This document shows positions 37,376 through 46,513 of a stretch of DNA of 64,000 bases, in pieces. Numbering within the stretch: position 1 is the first letter of the stretch; the number at the start of each line of letters is the position of its first letter. Below the pieces are notes generated by a model. The model did not search any database and was not told where the DNA came from. It saw only the letters and a program-made list of their open reading frames with translations. Source of the stretch: Pseudobutyrivibrio sp. MD2005 (lineage in GTDB: Bacteria > Bacillota > Clostridia > Lachnospirales > Lachnospiraceae); NCBI RefSeq assembly GCF_000621865.1, contig NZ_JHXE01000008.1, positions 1 to 64,000 on the forward strand, read 5' to 3'. The position numbers and the translations under genes are program-made.

Positions 37376-38975
37376 TAGTCTGTTCCTTCATGCGATATTC
37401 CTTTGGACTCATTCCAAAGGTCTTTTTAAATATATAGCTAAAGTAATGAGGGTCCTTATAGCCCACCTGCTCTGCTATGGATTGGGATTTATCTTTTGTG
37501 CTTACAAGCAAATGCTTTGCCTGTTCCATTCTTTTTGATGTCATGTATTCTACAAATGTTGTCTTGGTTTCTCTAGAGAACATTGCAGACAAATAGCTAG
37601 GTGAAATATTCACAGCCTTTGCCACCTCATTAAGACTGAGGGATGAATCGGCATAGTGTTCGTTAACATATATCATTGCCTCAGACAGCTGTGACTTTGA
37701 CTGATTTCCAAGCTTATTCTTTCTTGTGGAAATGGTTAATCGATACATTTCAGTCACAAGTGGAATGACACTTTCAGCAGTAGCTGCCTCAAGTTCTAGT
37801 CTTATCCTTGCTGGAAGGATTTTATCAGGATCCATATCAAGCCTCTTGAGATAATCGCAAACACACATGAACATTGTCATGGCAAAATATCTGCAAAACA
37901 GGCTTGAGTTTAACGCATTCTTTGTCTGAGCACTTACAAGATTATCTAAAAATCCTTCTATCTCAGATTCTTCTGCATTTTCCAAAAACAGCTTTACCAA
38001 ATGCTGATCTACTGTGGCATTATTTTCTTCACCCTTGGATTGGATAGCCTGAATATTATCGTCTGTAAAAATATGAGTGTCAGGCTCCATATATCTGCAG
38101 CTGAGCCTCTTGCTGGCACGTCTATATGCTGCAGCAAACTCAGAAAGTCTTGTAATAATATCACTTTCTGCAAGATACCAGCGAATCTCATCATCGTACA
38201 CCATACAGCGACGTTCGATATTCTCTATTAAATTCTGTGTGTGCGAAATGATAGTGGTCTCGTCACCCTTTACAATTATTGCATAGGTATCTGTGCTTGT
38301 ATGAAAAACATCATATTCCGGACAGCACTTCAGATACTGCATCAGCTGATCTGAAAGCCTTGCCATATGTTTAGAATACACAGGCGCAGTAGTAACCTCT
38401 GTCATTGGTGTAAAATCCAATAACACTAAATTGTAATGTGTTGCATTTAAAGCTAAACCAAGCTCTGCTGATTTTTCGTAGACCTCTGAAACAGACATTG
38501 CGCCGCTTACCATTTGATTAAAGAATTTAACTCTGGCAAACTGCTCGTACTCCTGACTTTCAGCTTTGAACTGTTCTAGATATTTATCTCTTTCATTTTC
38601 CTTATCCAGCTTATTTCTTGCTTCAGACATTACATCACCAAGCTTATCCTTAGTGATAGGCTTTAGAATGTAATTATCAACTCCTATATTGATAGCTTCC
38701 TGCGCATAAGAAAAATCATCAAAACCGCTAATGATAATAACCCTGGTGTTAGGCAGCTCCTTCTTTATCATTCTGGACAAAGATATCCCGTCCATAAATG
38801 GCATCCTAATATCAGTTATTAAAACATCCGGTTTTGTCTGTCGAATGAGTGGCAATGCCACCTCCCCGTCAGCAGCATCACCTACGTATGCAAAGCCATA
38901 CTCTTCCCATGGAAAGCTGGCCTTCAAACCGTCTCGGATAACAATTTCATCCTCAACTAAAAAAACACTATACAT
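37365..38975 (-). CDS. Response regulator, AraC family (YesN-like)
   Basis: 536 aa. The receiver domain has the acidic pair near residue 9, the phospho-acceptor Asp55 (LITDIRMP) and the lysine in LKPI at about 103. A long linker of unknown fold follows. The C-terminal AraC/XylS domain (about 430-536) has two helix-turn-helix motifs (SLNEVAKAVNISPSYLSAMF and SIAEQVGYKDPHYFSYIFKK). Such regulators bind direct repeats; the AAAATTGGTA pair upstream of the importer promoter is a candidate. 22 nt after the cytidylate-kinase-like gene. Confidence 0.92.
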   Translation of the reverse strand: MYSVFLVEDEIVIRDGLKASFPWEEYGFAYVGDAADGEVALPLIRQTKPDVLITDIRMPFMDGISLSRMIKKELPNTRVIIISGFDDFSYAQEAINIGVDNYILKPITKDKLGDVMSEARNKLDKENERDKYLEQFKAESQEYEQFARVKFFNQMVSGAMSVSEVYEKSAELGLALNATHYNLVLLDFTPMTEVTTAPVYSKHMARLSDQLMQYLKCCPEYDVFHTSTDTYAIIVKGDETTIISHTQNLIENIERRCMVYDDEIRWYLAESDIITRLSEFAAAYRRASKRLSCRYMEPDTHIFTDDNIQAIQSKGEENNATVDQHLVKLFLENAEESEIEGFLDNLVSAQTKNALNSSLFCRYFAMTMFMCVCDYLKRLDMDPDKILPARIRLELEAATAESVIPLVTEMYRLTISTRKNKLGNQSKSQLSEAMIYVNEHYADSSLSLNEVAKAVNISPSYLSAMFSRETKTTFVEYMTSKRMEQAKHLLVSTKDKSQSIAEQVGYKDPHYFSYIFKKTFGMSPKEYRMKEQTNEK

Positions 38976-38997
38976 TATTCCCCTCTACCTCAATTAC

Positions 38998-39600
38998 TTA
39001 TATTACATTATTACTTTTTAAATACTCAGATATCATGTTGTACAAAGCATCCGCTGTTGCTTCAACACCCATAAGTGAGCTATTTACACAGAAGTCATAC
39101 CCCCTGCTGTCTCCCCATTTCATTTTTGAATAGTAATTATGATAAGCTTTTCTCTTTTTATCGTGGCGATACATCTTTGCCTTCGCCTCTAATTTGTTTA
39201 GCTTATAAAGCCTGCAGATTCTTTCTGTTTTGGCGTCTTCCTCGCCTCTAATAAAAATAGAAATCAATGCAGGATGTTCTCTAAGGACATTCTCCGCACA
39301 TCGTCCAACAACCACAAAGCTTTCCCCGCTGTCAGCCCTCTGCCTGATGAAATCGAACTGAAGCTGTGCTATTGTATCCTGAACACTAGAGGAATAACCT
39401 CTAACTGTTCTTGTTAGACCACGGCGTTTCATTTCCTCATGCTTATAAAGATCTTCTGCATCTATACCGTTTTTCTCCGCCATGTGATCAAGCATATTGC
39501 GATCATAAAGTGGTACATTAAAAGCATCTGCTAATCGAGTGGCAATTTCGTGTCCTCCACTACCATACTCTCTACCTACTGAAATAATAAACTGCCCCAT
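38998..39600 (-). CDS. Cytidylate-kinase-like protein (PF13189 type)
   Basis: 200 aa. The N-terminus has a modified P-loop SVGREYGSGGHEIA in place of the GPAGAGKST of true CMP kinase, then VVVGRCAENVL near residue 97. Proteins of this family are common in Clostridia and poorly characterised; nucleotide-dependent phosphotransfer is assumed. It lies between the antiporter gene and the YesN regulator, same strand, short gaps. A paralogue is at 49123-49749. Confidence 0.8.
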   Translation of the reverse strand: MGQFIISVGREYGSGGHEIATRLADAFNVPLYDRNMLDHMAEKNGIDAEDLYKHEEMKRRGLTRTVRGYSSSVQDTIAQLQFDFIRQRADSGESFVVVGRCAENVLREHPALISIFIRGEEDAKTERICRLYKLNKLEAKAKMYRHDKKRKAYHNYYSKMKWGDSRGYDFCVNSSLMGVEATADALYNMISEYLKSNNVI

Positions 39601-39665
39601 AAATTATCCCCTTTCAGTAATCTCTTTAATTATATTCTATCTGATTAATAATAATAAGTCGAGGC

Positions 39666-41015
39666 TTACAAATATCTGACAAATATGTTAATCATTGAAA
39701 CTACCAACACAATAATAGTGCCTGGCACAAGCTCCTTGCAATATGTTCCCCAGCTAATTGGATAACCTTCTTTACCAGCTGTAGAAATGCCAACAACATT
39801 GGCACTGGCACCGATAGGTGTCATACTTCCGCCGATATCAGTTCCAATTGCAAGTGTCCATGCCATAGTTGAAAGGTCCACTCCAGTTGTTGCGGCAAGT
39901 GTCCTGATTACCGGAATCATTGTTGCAGAAAACGGAATATTATCAATAAATGCTGATGCAATTGCACTTACCCAAAGAATAATCGCAATCATCAAATATG
40001 GATTTCCACCTGAGATTTTAGCAATAAACTCAGCAATAACTACAAGTACACCTGTAGATTCCAAACCGCCTACTACCACAAACAAGCCTATAAAGAAAAA
40101 CAAAGTTTCATAATCGACTCTTCTTAAGAGCTTAAATGCTTTTCTTCCTGATGTAGACAGTGTGATAGCAGCAATAAATGTGCCAATAAATGCAACTGTA
40201 AGTCCTGTCATTGCATGAGTAATAAGAAGAGCTATAGCAATAAAAAAGATTATTGTACTTCTCAAAAACTCTCTCATATTGTTAATTCTGACATCTACTT
40301 CTATGGTACTTGGGTCCACTTTATCAGATGGATCCTGCAATCTATTTCTCATAGTCAAATAGAAATAGATAATAATAATCACAAGGGATACTGCCCCTAT
40401 TGCCCCAGTATTTAAAACAAAATCTGAAAATGAATAACCTAAAGAAGTTCCAATGATGATATTTGGTGGATCTCCACACATAGTCGCACTTCCACCTAAA
40501 TTTGCGCAGAAAATCTCTGCCATAATCACTGGCACAGGATTGAACCTAAGTGTACGCCCCAGTCTGATTGTCACTGCAGCCAAGAATAGTATTACAGTGA
40601 TTGAATCAATAAACATGGCCAGTACCGAAGATAGTACCATGAAAGCCACAAATATTCTGACTGGCTCATAATGAGCAAGCTTTGCAATCTTCAAGCAAAG
40701 CCAATCGAAAAAGCCAGCCTCTGCCATCCCCTCAACCATAACCATCATTCCCCATAAGAAGATGATTGTAGCCCAGTTGATACCTGATGTCTGCTCTGCA
40801 GACTCACCAACAGAATACCAAAAGCTGGTCTTAAAAATCCCTTTAACAGCAATAGTCTGTAAAAACGCCTCTTTGCTGCGCATGCCTATACCAAATACAA
40901 ACACACTGGTAAGCAATCCGCACCCCAGAGTCACATAATGCTTTGGATACCTATCCAAAACAATAAGTGCAAACATTGCCACAAAAATAACCACCGCCAT
41001 AATTTCCGCAAACAT
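39666..41015 (-). CDS. NhaD/ArsB-type ion transporter
   Basis: 449 aa, about eleven to twelve membrane segments, of the ion-transporter superfamily. GGSATMCGDPPNIIIG and the symmetric SAFIDNIPFSATMIPVI are the paired re-entrant loops of NhaD sodium/proton antiporters and ArsB. Without an arsR or arsC neighbour, sodium/proton exchange or organic anion transport is more likely. The start at 41015 has GGAGGG 7 nt upstream; a 35-residue upstream extension is rejected. It follows the GH3 gene after 91 nt. Confidence 0.85.
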   Translation of the reverse strand: MFAEIMAVVIFVAMFALIVLDRYPKHYVTLGCGLLTSVFVFGIGMRSKEAFLQTIAVKGIFKTSFWYSVGESAEQTSGINWATIIFLWGMMVMVEGMAEAGFFDWLCLKIAKLAHYEPVRIFVAFMVLSSVLAMFIDSITVILFLAAVTIRLGRTLRFNPVPVIMAEIFCANLGGSATMCGDPPNIIIGTSLGYSFSDFVLNTGAIGAVSLVIIIIYFYLTMRNRLQDPSDKVDPSTIEVDVRINNMREFLRSTIIFFIAIALLITHAMTGLTVAFIGTFIAAITLSTSGRKAFKLLRRVDYETLFFFIGLFVVVGGLESTGVLVVIAEFIAKISGGNPYLMIAIILWVSAIASAFIDNIPFSATMIPVIRTLAATTGVDLSTMAWTLAIGTDIGGSMTPIGASANVVGISTAGKEGYPISWGTYCKELVPGTIIVLVVSMINIFVRYL

Positions 41016-41106
41016 AAAAGTACCCTCCCTACGCAAGCCTAAGTTACATTGTATACGAGGGTGGCCACTTTTAAAAGAAATTTTTGCAAAAATATGTGAA
41101 TGGTAA

Positions 41107-43839
41107 CTATAGCTTTGCATTTTCCATGAGTTTTTTCATGGATGCAGAATCCTTTATTTCGGATAAAATGTGGATTACTGCCTGCTGCAAATCACCTAGT
41201 GAGAGGTATGCGCCTCTGTTGATTCCTTTGTATGTGATGAGCTTGCTTCCATCTGCATTTTGTATGACGCTGCAGTATCCTTTTTCTTGGAGTTTTAGTA
41301 CCTTTTCGTTGATTTCTATGCCAGGCTTTACCATTGTTTGTACCTGGTCGTGGCCATTTTTATCTAGAAGGAATGAACCCCAATTCTCGTATCTAATCAT
41401 TGGTTCATCGAATACAAATTCTTTTTCCACTACATTAACGTAGCCATCCTCTTCAAAGATTGGCATTGCCGCCATCATTGCTTCGAGAATTTTGTCTGGA
41501 TCAAATCCCGGCATTATCAAATCGCAGCCGGCATGTAAATCGTAGGCTTTTTCAGAAAGTGAGCCCCAATCAGATAATATGAATCCTCTGAAGCCCCAAT
41601 CACTGCGCACGATGTCCGTATTAAGTCCTCTACATGATGATGAATAATATCCATTTAACTTATTGCCAGAGTTGATTAGTCCTGCAGGCCTTACTATGAA
41701 TTGGCATACAGAAAATGGTCTTAAATATATCTCACCGAAAGCTCGCCTAGAAATATTGATGTCCACATCAGCAGAGTTACTCTCCTGATTATAGGTTGCA
41801 AGATTTTTTAGTATTACATTTCGGCCTTCATAGCGCTTAATGCCCATCACAAATCCTGCTCCCATGATTCCCGCCAATCCCGGATCTTCAGAGTAAAATT
41901 CATAGGCTCTGCTTCTCATTGGATTTCGGTGGATATTTAACGCTGGTGCCAGACAGTAATCAATATCATAGTATTCCATCTCACGGCCATAAGCTCTTCC
42001 CATTCTAATCATTGCACTCATGTCCCAGGTTTGAGCCATATTATTAGGTGATGGGAACATTGTGCATGGCTGGCCTTCGATTCTCAAGCCTGATGGCCCG
42101 TCTGCTATGCTGACGCTTGGTATGCCAAGGGTAGATGCAAACTGATCTGTTGTCCTGCTTGAGATATTGTATTTCTTTCTTTCCACATTGAAGTCGATTT
42201 TGAATCTGCTTTCATTTTCAAATACAGACTCATTTGCCACACCTGCAACCAACCTTGCCATTATTTCAGGAGAAAGCGATGATACAAATTCTTCTATAGT
42301 TATATTTTCTCTAATTACATCAAAAAATGTTGATGAACCACAAGGCTTAACATAATGCACTGTCTCATGTGTCTTGACAGGCATGGCGTAGGAATTTTCA
42401 TTTATATAAGAAATGTAATTGCTTCCTTCTGGTATATAAGTCTCAACCTCGGTACATAGTTCTACAATCTTATTTTCTGAGTTGTAGTCATCAGAAGATA
42501 ACGATGCCACTAAAATGTATCCAGCTTCCTCCTCTGGACGTTCTGGCGGCGTAAGGAAATTAAGCTCCTTGTTTGGCTCCATAACCTTAGCAACTCTTTT
42601 TATGATTGTGTGCTTATCTAATACAACTTTGCCGCTCAAAGTTGTGTCTCTTGAATTGTTTCCAATTCTAAGTAGATAATCACCCTTTTCCATCACCCAT
42701 GCTGTAGTCTCTTCGTCAAATGAACAGAATGACATAATCGGAATCTTGACTGTAACTTCTTCTGATTCCCCAGGCTTTAGCTTGCCTGTCTTGGCAAAGC
42801 CCACTAGAATCTGATAAGGCTTTTCTATACTTCCTTTCGCCTGCGAGCAATATATCTGAACTACCTGACGGCCTGCATGCTGCCCCGTATTTGTAACCTT
42901 GATTCGCATCACAATGGCAATCCAGCTTGCCTCCAAATATTCCAACTTCATATCGAAAGTTGTATAGCTTAGCCCATATCCAAATGGATATAAAGGCGCA
43001 ACATCGAAGGAATCAAAATATCTGTATCCCACATAGATTCCCTCTTTGTATTCTATTTCATTGTTCTTTGCATTTTTATTTATAATAGCTGGACTATAGC
43101 AGGTTGAATAATCCTTGTATTTCTTCGCCCAAGTACATGTCAAACGACCATTAGGATTGACAGCTCCTGTAATCACATCTGCCAGTGAATTTCCAGCTTC
43201 CATGCCAGGGATCCCCATTAGAATAATAGCCTTCACATTTTTCATGCGAGCATACTGTCCAAGCTCCAGCATACTTGAGTTTAATACAAGAATTACATTT
43301 GCAAATTTTTCTGTAACTAGTTTAAGATTTTCCTGCTCTACTTCATTTAACTGATATGAGTGTTCTTCGTTATTTTTCTCTGCACCAATTCCGTGTCTAA
43401 TGACATATACACATGTATCTGTTCCAAGAACGGATTCTGCCAAATCTGCCTTAGAAATTGGCACCTCCTTAGTGTCACAGCGATGGCCTTCAAATATGAC
43501 CTTTTTATCAGCCTTTCGCTGGCTCTTTTCATTCTTAATAGCCTTTTCCATTTTGGCAAGCCAGTTTTCAGTAGAAAACGTAAATCCGTTATTTTCTAAT
43601 CCTTCACGCACATTTACGGTATAATCCGTAAATACGTAGTTAAAGTATATTCCACAAAATACCGTATCAACAGCACCCGCTCCAAACAAAGCAATCTTCC
43701 CTTTTTTCAAAGGAAGAATATCATTGTTTTTAAGCAAAACCATGCTGTCAGCTCCTAAGACCCTAACTACATCTCTATGTTCAGGAAACTGCATATTTTT
43801 TGTTCGCGTAATTAATTTTTTTAAATCCTTCAGCCTCAT
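41107..43839 (-). CDS. Glycoside hydrolase family 3, domain-swapped order
   Basis: 910 aa, no signal peptide. The domain normally C-terminal in GH3 comes first (about 20-260), then a fibronectin-III-like segment (about 290-400), and the TIM-barrel domain last (about 560-830), the rearranged order known for Butyrivibrio and Ruminococcus beta-glucosidases. The nucleophile Asp lies in FILSDWGS. The substrate-binding KHF motif reads KNL (VILKNLATYNQES), so a conserved His is replaced by Asn. The start at 43839 is 11 nt from AGGAG; the GTG at 43851 is unlikely. Probable intracellular oligosaccharide hydrolase; activity uncertain because of the KHF change. Confidence 0.85.
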   Translation of the reverse strand: MRLKDLKKLITRTKNMQFPEHRDVVRVLGADSMVLLKNNDILPLKKGKIALFGAGAVDTVFCGIYFNYVFTDYTVNVREGLENNGFTFSTENWLAKMEKAIKNEKSQRKADKKVIFEGHRCDTKEVPISKADLAESVLGTDTCVYVIRHGIGAEKNNEEHSYQLNEVEQENLKLVTEKFANVILVLNSSMLELGQYARMKNVKAIILMGIPGMEAGNSLADVITGAVNPNGRLTCTWAKKYKDYSTCYSPAIINKNAKNNEIEYKEGIYVGYRYFDSFDVAPLYPFGYGLSYTTFDMKLEYLEASWIAIVMRIKVTNTGQHAGRQVVQIYCSQAKGSIEKPYQILVGFAKTGKLKPGESEEVTVKIPIMSFCSFDEETTAWVMEKGDYLLRIGNNSRDTTLSGKVVLDKHTIIKRVAKVMEPNKELNFLTPPERPEEEAGYILVASLSSDDYNSENKIVELCTEVETYIPEGSNYISYINENSYAMPVKTHETVHYVKPCGSSTFFDVIRENITIEEFVSSLSPEIMARLVAGVANESVFENESRFKIDFNVERKKYNISSRTTDQFASTLGIPSVSIADGPSGLRIEGQPCTMFPSPNNMAQTWDMSAMIRMGRAYGREMEYYDIDYCLAPALNIHRNPMRSRAYEFYSEDPGLAGIMGAGFVMGIKRYEGRNVILKNLATYNQESNSADVDINISRRAFGEIYLRPFSVCQFIVRPAGLINSGNKLNGYYSSSCRGLNTDIVRSDWGFRGFILSDWGSLSEKAYDLHAGCDLIMPGFDPDKILEAMMAAMPIFEEDGYVNVVEKEFVFDEPMIRYENWGSFLLDKNGHDQVQTMVKPGIEINEKVLKLQEKGYCSVIQNADGSKLITYKGINRGAYLSLGDLQQAVIHILSEIKDSASMKKLMENAKL

Positions 43840-43980
43840 ATTTATTAGCACTCCTAAAATTCTGCAATATCTACTGAAAACGCCATAAAGCCTTTATTTT
43901 AACTATGGAATATGATACTATTTTTTTATTTATAAACTGTGATAAAATTGTTAAAGTTGAATAATTATTAGGAGAATTCT

Positions 43981-44835
43981 ATGTTAAAAGATATGTTCGA
44001 CCGCAATTCATCTCTCTCTTTCGAGGTTTTCCCTCCAAAAAAGGATGATGAATTTGAAAACTGCTACAAAGTACTTGATTCACTATCAACCTTGAACCCT
44101 GATTTTATCAGTGTTACTTACGGAGCTGGCGGTAGTCGTTCAAAGAAGACCGTCGAAATCGCATCTTACATTCAAAACAATCTAAAGATTGATGCGATGG
44201 CACACATGACATGTGTGGGTTCTACAGAGGATGATATACTTGAAGTTACAAACGACTTAGCTAATGTTGGGGTTAATCATGTTTTAGCTCTTAGAGGTGA
44301 CAAGCCTCGCGATATGTCTGATGAACAGTTTGAGAAACGAATCTTTCCTCATGCAACAGACTTAATTCGTTTCCTTAACACCCATACCAATTTAGATGTA
44401 TCTGCATCTTGCTATCCTGAAAAACATCCAGAGGCAATTTCAATGGATTCGGACTTAGCCTTCATGAAGATGAAACAGGATATGGGAGCAAAGATGTTTA
44501 TTTCTCAGCTATTTTTTGATAATGCTGATTTCTACAGATTTATAGAAAGAGCTGATAAATCCGGCATCACAGTTCCTGTTGTTGCAGGTATTATGCCTAT
44601 CACTTCTGCAAAGCAGATTGGTTCAACAGTTACACTTGCAGGCTCATCCGTTCCAAAATCACTTGCAGATATTTGTGCTAAGTATGGTGATTCACCAGAG
44701 GATATGCGCAAAGCTGGTATTGAATTTGCAGTTAATCAGATTAAGGATCTTCGTAAATGCGGTATGGCACATATACATATCTACTGTATGAATAAGCCTA
44801 AAATGACTAAAGAAATTTGCACTGCTATTATTTAG
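43981..44835 (+). CDS. metF: Methylenetetrahydrofolate reductase
   Basis: Reduces 5,10-methylene-THF to 5-methyl-THF for methionine synthesis; 284 aa TIM-barrel flavoprotein. SLSFEVFPPKKDDEF at the start (Glu in FEVFPPK), FISVTYGAGGS, and the folate-site VLALRGDKP are family hallmarks. AGGAG precedes the ATG. It is followed after 14 nt by serine acetyltransferase, linking one-carbon and sulfur amino acid synthesis in one transcript. Confidence 0.95.
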   Translation: MLKDMFDRNSSLSFEVFPPKKDDEFENCYKVLDSLSTLNPDFISVTYGAGGSRSKKTVEIASYIQNNLKIDAMAHMTCVGSTEDDILEVTNDLANVGVNHVLALRGDKPRDMSDEQFEKRIFPHATDLIRFLNTHTNLDVSASCYPEKHPEAISMDSDLAFMKMKQDMGAKMFISQLFFDNADFYRFIERADKSGITVPVVAGIMPITSAKQIGSTVTLAGSSVPKSLADICAKYGDSPEDMRKAGIEFAVNQIKDLRKCGMAHIHIYCMNKPKMTKEICTAII

Positions 44836-44849
44836 GAGGATATTTCATA

Positions 44850-45731
44850 ATGGATGGAAAAAAGATTGAGCAGGAAATGCTCGAAATCACAAAAGAACTC
44901 ATGAAAGACTACAAGTCTGACAGAGCCATCGACAAGCTTGACACTTATCACCAGCCTAACAAAGATAGCATCATAGATATTACCATGAAGCTTATCAGAA
45001 TCGTTTACCCTGGTTATTATCGTGATCATGTTTACAAAGTTTACAATGTTGAGACCAACATTAACACTCTCATGGAGGATGTTGTTTACAATCTCAACAA
45101 ACAGATTTCTCTCGTGCTCTGCTACAACAGCGTTTTCGATGGATGTGGCGACGAAATCTGCACTACAAAAGCCGAAGAGCTTTCGCTTGCATTTTTAAAG
45201 CGTATCCCTCATGTTCGTGCACTTTTGGATACCGATTTACAAGCAGCTTATGATGGTGATCCTGCTGCAACAAGCATAGATGAAATTATTTTTGCATACC
45301 CTGGAATCATGGCAATCACAGTTTATCGTCTTGCTCACGAGTTATATTTACTCGGGGTGCCAATCATTCCTAGAATTATGACTGAGTATGCTCACTCTAA
45401 CACAGGTATTGATATTCATCCTGGTGCCACTATCGGTGAATTCTTCTTCATCGACCACGGCACAGGTATTGTTATCGGAGAGACCACTCACATTGGTAAC
45501 AACGTAAAAGTATATCAGGGTGTTACTCTCGGTGCACTTTCTACAAGAGGCGGCCAGAACTTACGTGGTGTACGACGTCATCCAACCATCGAAGACAACG
45601 TTACAATCTATTCAAACGCATCTATCCTTGGTGGTGACACAGTAATCGGACACGATTCAATCATCGGAGGTTCAACCTTCATAACTGAATCTGTTCCACC
45701 TGAATCTAGAATATATTATGATGTGAAATAA
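44850..45731 (+). CDS. Serine O-acetyltransferase (EpsC/CysE type)
   Basis: Makes O-acetylserine for cysteine synthesis; 293 aa. A helical N-terminal region (about 1-185) precedes a left-handed beta-helix of hexapeptide repeats (about 190-285). HPGATIGEFFFIDHGTGIVIGE contains the catalytic Asp-His pair. The length and N-terminal domain fit the EpsC-like branch of anaerobes rather than E. coli CysE. The start at 44850 has AGGAGG 10 nt upstream; eleven more in-frame residues overlap the metF end. A strong terminator follows. Confidence 0.92.
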   Translation: MDGKKIEQEMLEITKELMKDYKSDRAIDKLDTYHQPNKDSIIDITMKLIRIVYPGYYRDHVYKVYNVETNINTLMEDVVYNLNKQISLVLCYNSVFDGCGDEICTTKAEELSLAFLKRIPHVRALLDTDLQAAYDGDPAATSIDEIIFAYPGIMAITVYRLAHELYLLGVPIIPRIMTEYAHSNTGIDIHPGATIGEFFFIDHGTGIVIGETTHIGNNVKVYQGVTLGALSTRGGQNLRGVRRHPTIEDNVTIYSNASILGGDTVIGHDSIIGGSTFITESVPPESRIYYDVK

Positions 45732-45738
45732 AGAGAAG

Positions 45739-45772
45739 GGAGTGAAATCTGAAGATTTCACTCCATTTTTTT
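45739..45772 (+). terminator. Terminator of metF-cysE operon
   Basis: GGAGTGAAATC pairs perfectly with GATTTCACTCC (11 bp, 4-nt loop) followed by ATTTTTTTGG. Confidence 0.92.
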
Positions 45773-45812
45773 GGTTGTAGCACTAATCATCTATCATGAA
45801 ATATCTCATTTT

Positions 45813-46278
45813 TATCACATGAAAACGAAAGCATAAGGCCTCCCAGAGTTCTTGCGATACAAATTTAGTAAAATCTGCTCGTTTTTATCGCAAGCCAATG
45901 AAAGCATAAGACTTTCCCGGCTTCTTGCGATACATTTCCAGCAAAATAAGCTCTTTTCGTATCGCAAGAAAATGAAAGTATAAGGTTTTTCCCGACTTAT
46001 TGCGATACATTTACAGCAAATCAGCTCTTTTCGTATCGCAAGAAAATGAAAGTATAAGGTTTTCCCAACTTATTGCGATACATTTACAGCAAATCAGCTC
46101 TTTTTGTATCGCAAGAAAATGAAAGTATAAGGTTTTTCCCGACTTATTGCGATACATTTACAGCAAATCAGCTCTTTTCGTATCGCAAGAAAATGAAAGT
46201 ATAAGAGTTTTCCAGACTTCTTGCGATACATTTCCAGCAAAATAAACTCTTTTCGTATCGCAAGAAAATGAAAGTATA
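45813..46278. repeat. Tandem array of palindromic ~74-nt repeats
   Basis: Units start at TATCG positions 45886, 45960, 46034, 46107, 46181 and 46256, giving periods of 74, 74, 73, 74 and 75; a degenerate unit starts at 45813. Each full unit has GTATCGCAA and TTGCGATAC as 9-bp arms around a loop of about 32 nt containing AAAATGAAAGTATAAGG, then a 24-nt linker with CAGCAAAATAAGCTC-like sequence. The inner units are nearly identical and the outer ones diverge. The array lies between convergent genes (serine acetyltransferase and mutS2). The period is not a multiple of three and no conserved frame exists. Confidence 0.92.
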
Positions 46279-46397
46279 GATTCTTGAAAAACATCAGTTT
46301 TTCAAGAATCGTAAATACCATAAAAATAGATTTATCTATTTTCATGTCCTGCAAAGCAGGATTCTTGCTGACAATTTCATTGTTCTGTCAGCAAGAA
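46279..46397. repeat. Block of four perfect hairpins interrupting the last repeat unit
   Basis: Consecutive perfect stems: GATTCTTGAAAAA/TTTTTCAAGAATC (46279-46310, 13 bp), AAAATAGA/TCTATTTT (46323-46342, 8 bp), TCCTGC/GCAGGA (46347-46361, 6 bp) and TTCTTGCTGACA/TGTCAGCAAGAA (46362-46397, 12 bp). The seventh unit reads AAAGTATA before the block and CATAAGGTTTTCC after it (from 46400), so about 120 nt appear inserted in a repeat loop. Confidence 0.75.
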
Positions 46398-46452
46398 GTC
46401 ATAAGGTTTTCCAGGCGCCTTGTGATAAAAACATATTTCCCAATGTAATAAT

Positions 46453-46502
46453 CAAAAAAAGAAAGATGCTGCAAATGATTTATTGCAACATCTTTTTTTG
46501 AA
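46453..46502. terminator. Terminator after mutS2 (bidirectional)
   Basis: AAAGATGCTGCAA pairs with TTGCAACATCTTT (46462-46474 and 46483-46495, one mismatch), with seven A before and seven T after, so it can terminate transcripts of either direction. Confidence 0.85.
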
Positions 46503-46513
46503 AACAAACATAT

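Noticed and set aside
39666-41015. Arsenite efflux pump ArsB
   Set aside because: The fold fits, but no arsR, arsC or arsA neighbour exists; NhaD-type transport is the safer call.
45813-46278. CRISPR array
   Set aside because: Units are 74 nt, palindromic, and the sequence between stems is conserved, not unique; no cas genes are present.
46094-46354. 86-codon frame with internally repeated peptide
   Set aside because: The repetition simply reflects the 74-nt DNA repeat, whose period is not a multiple of three.
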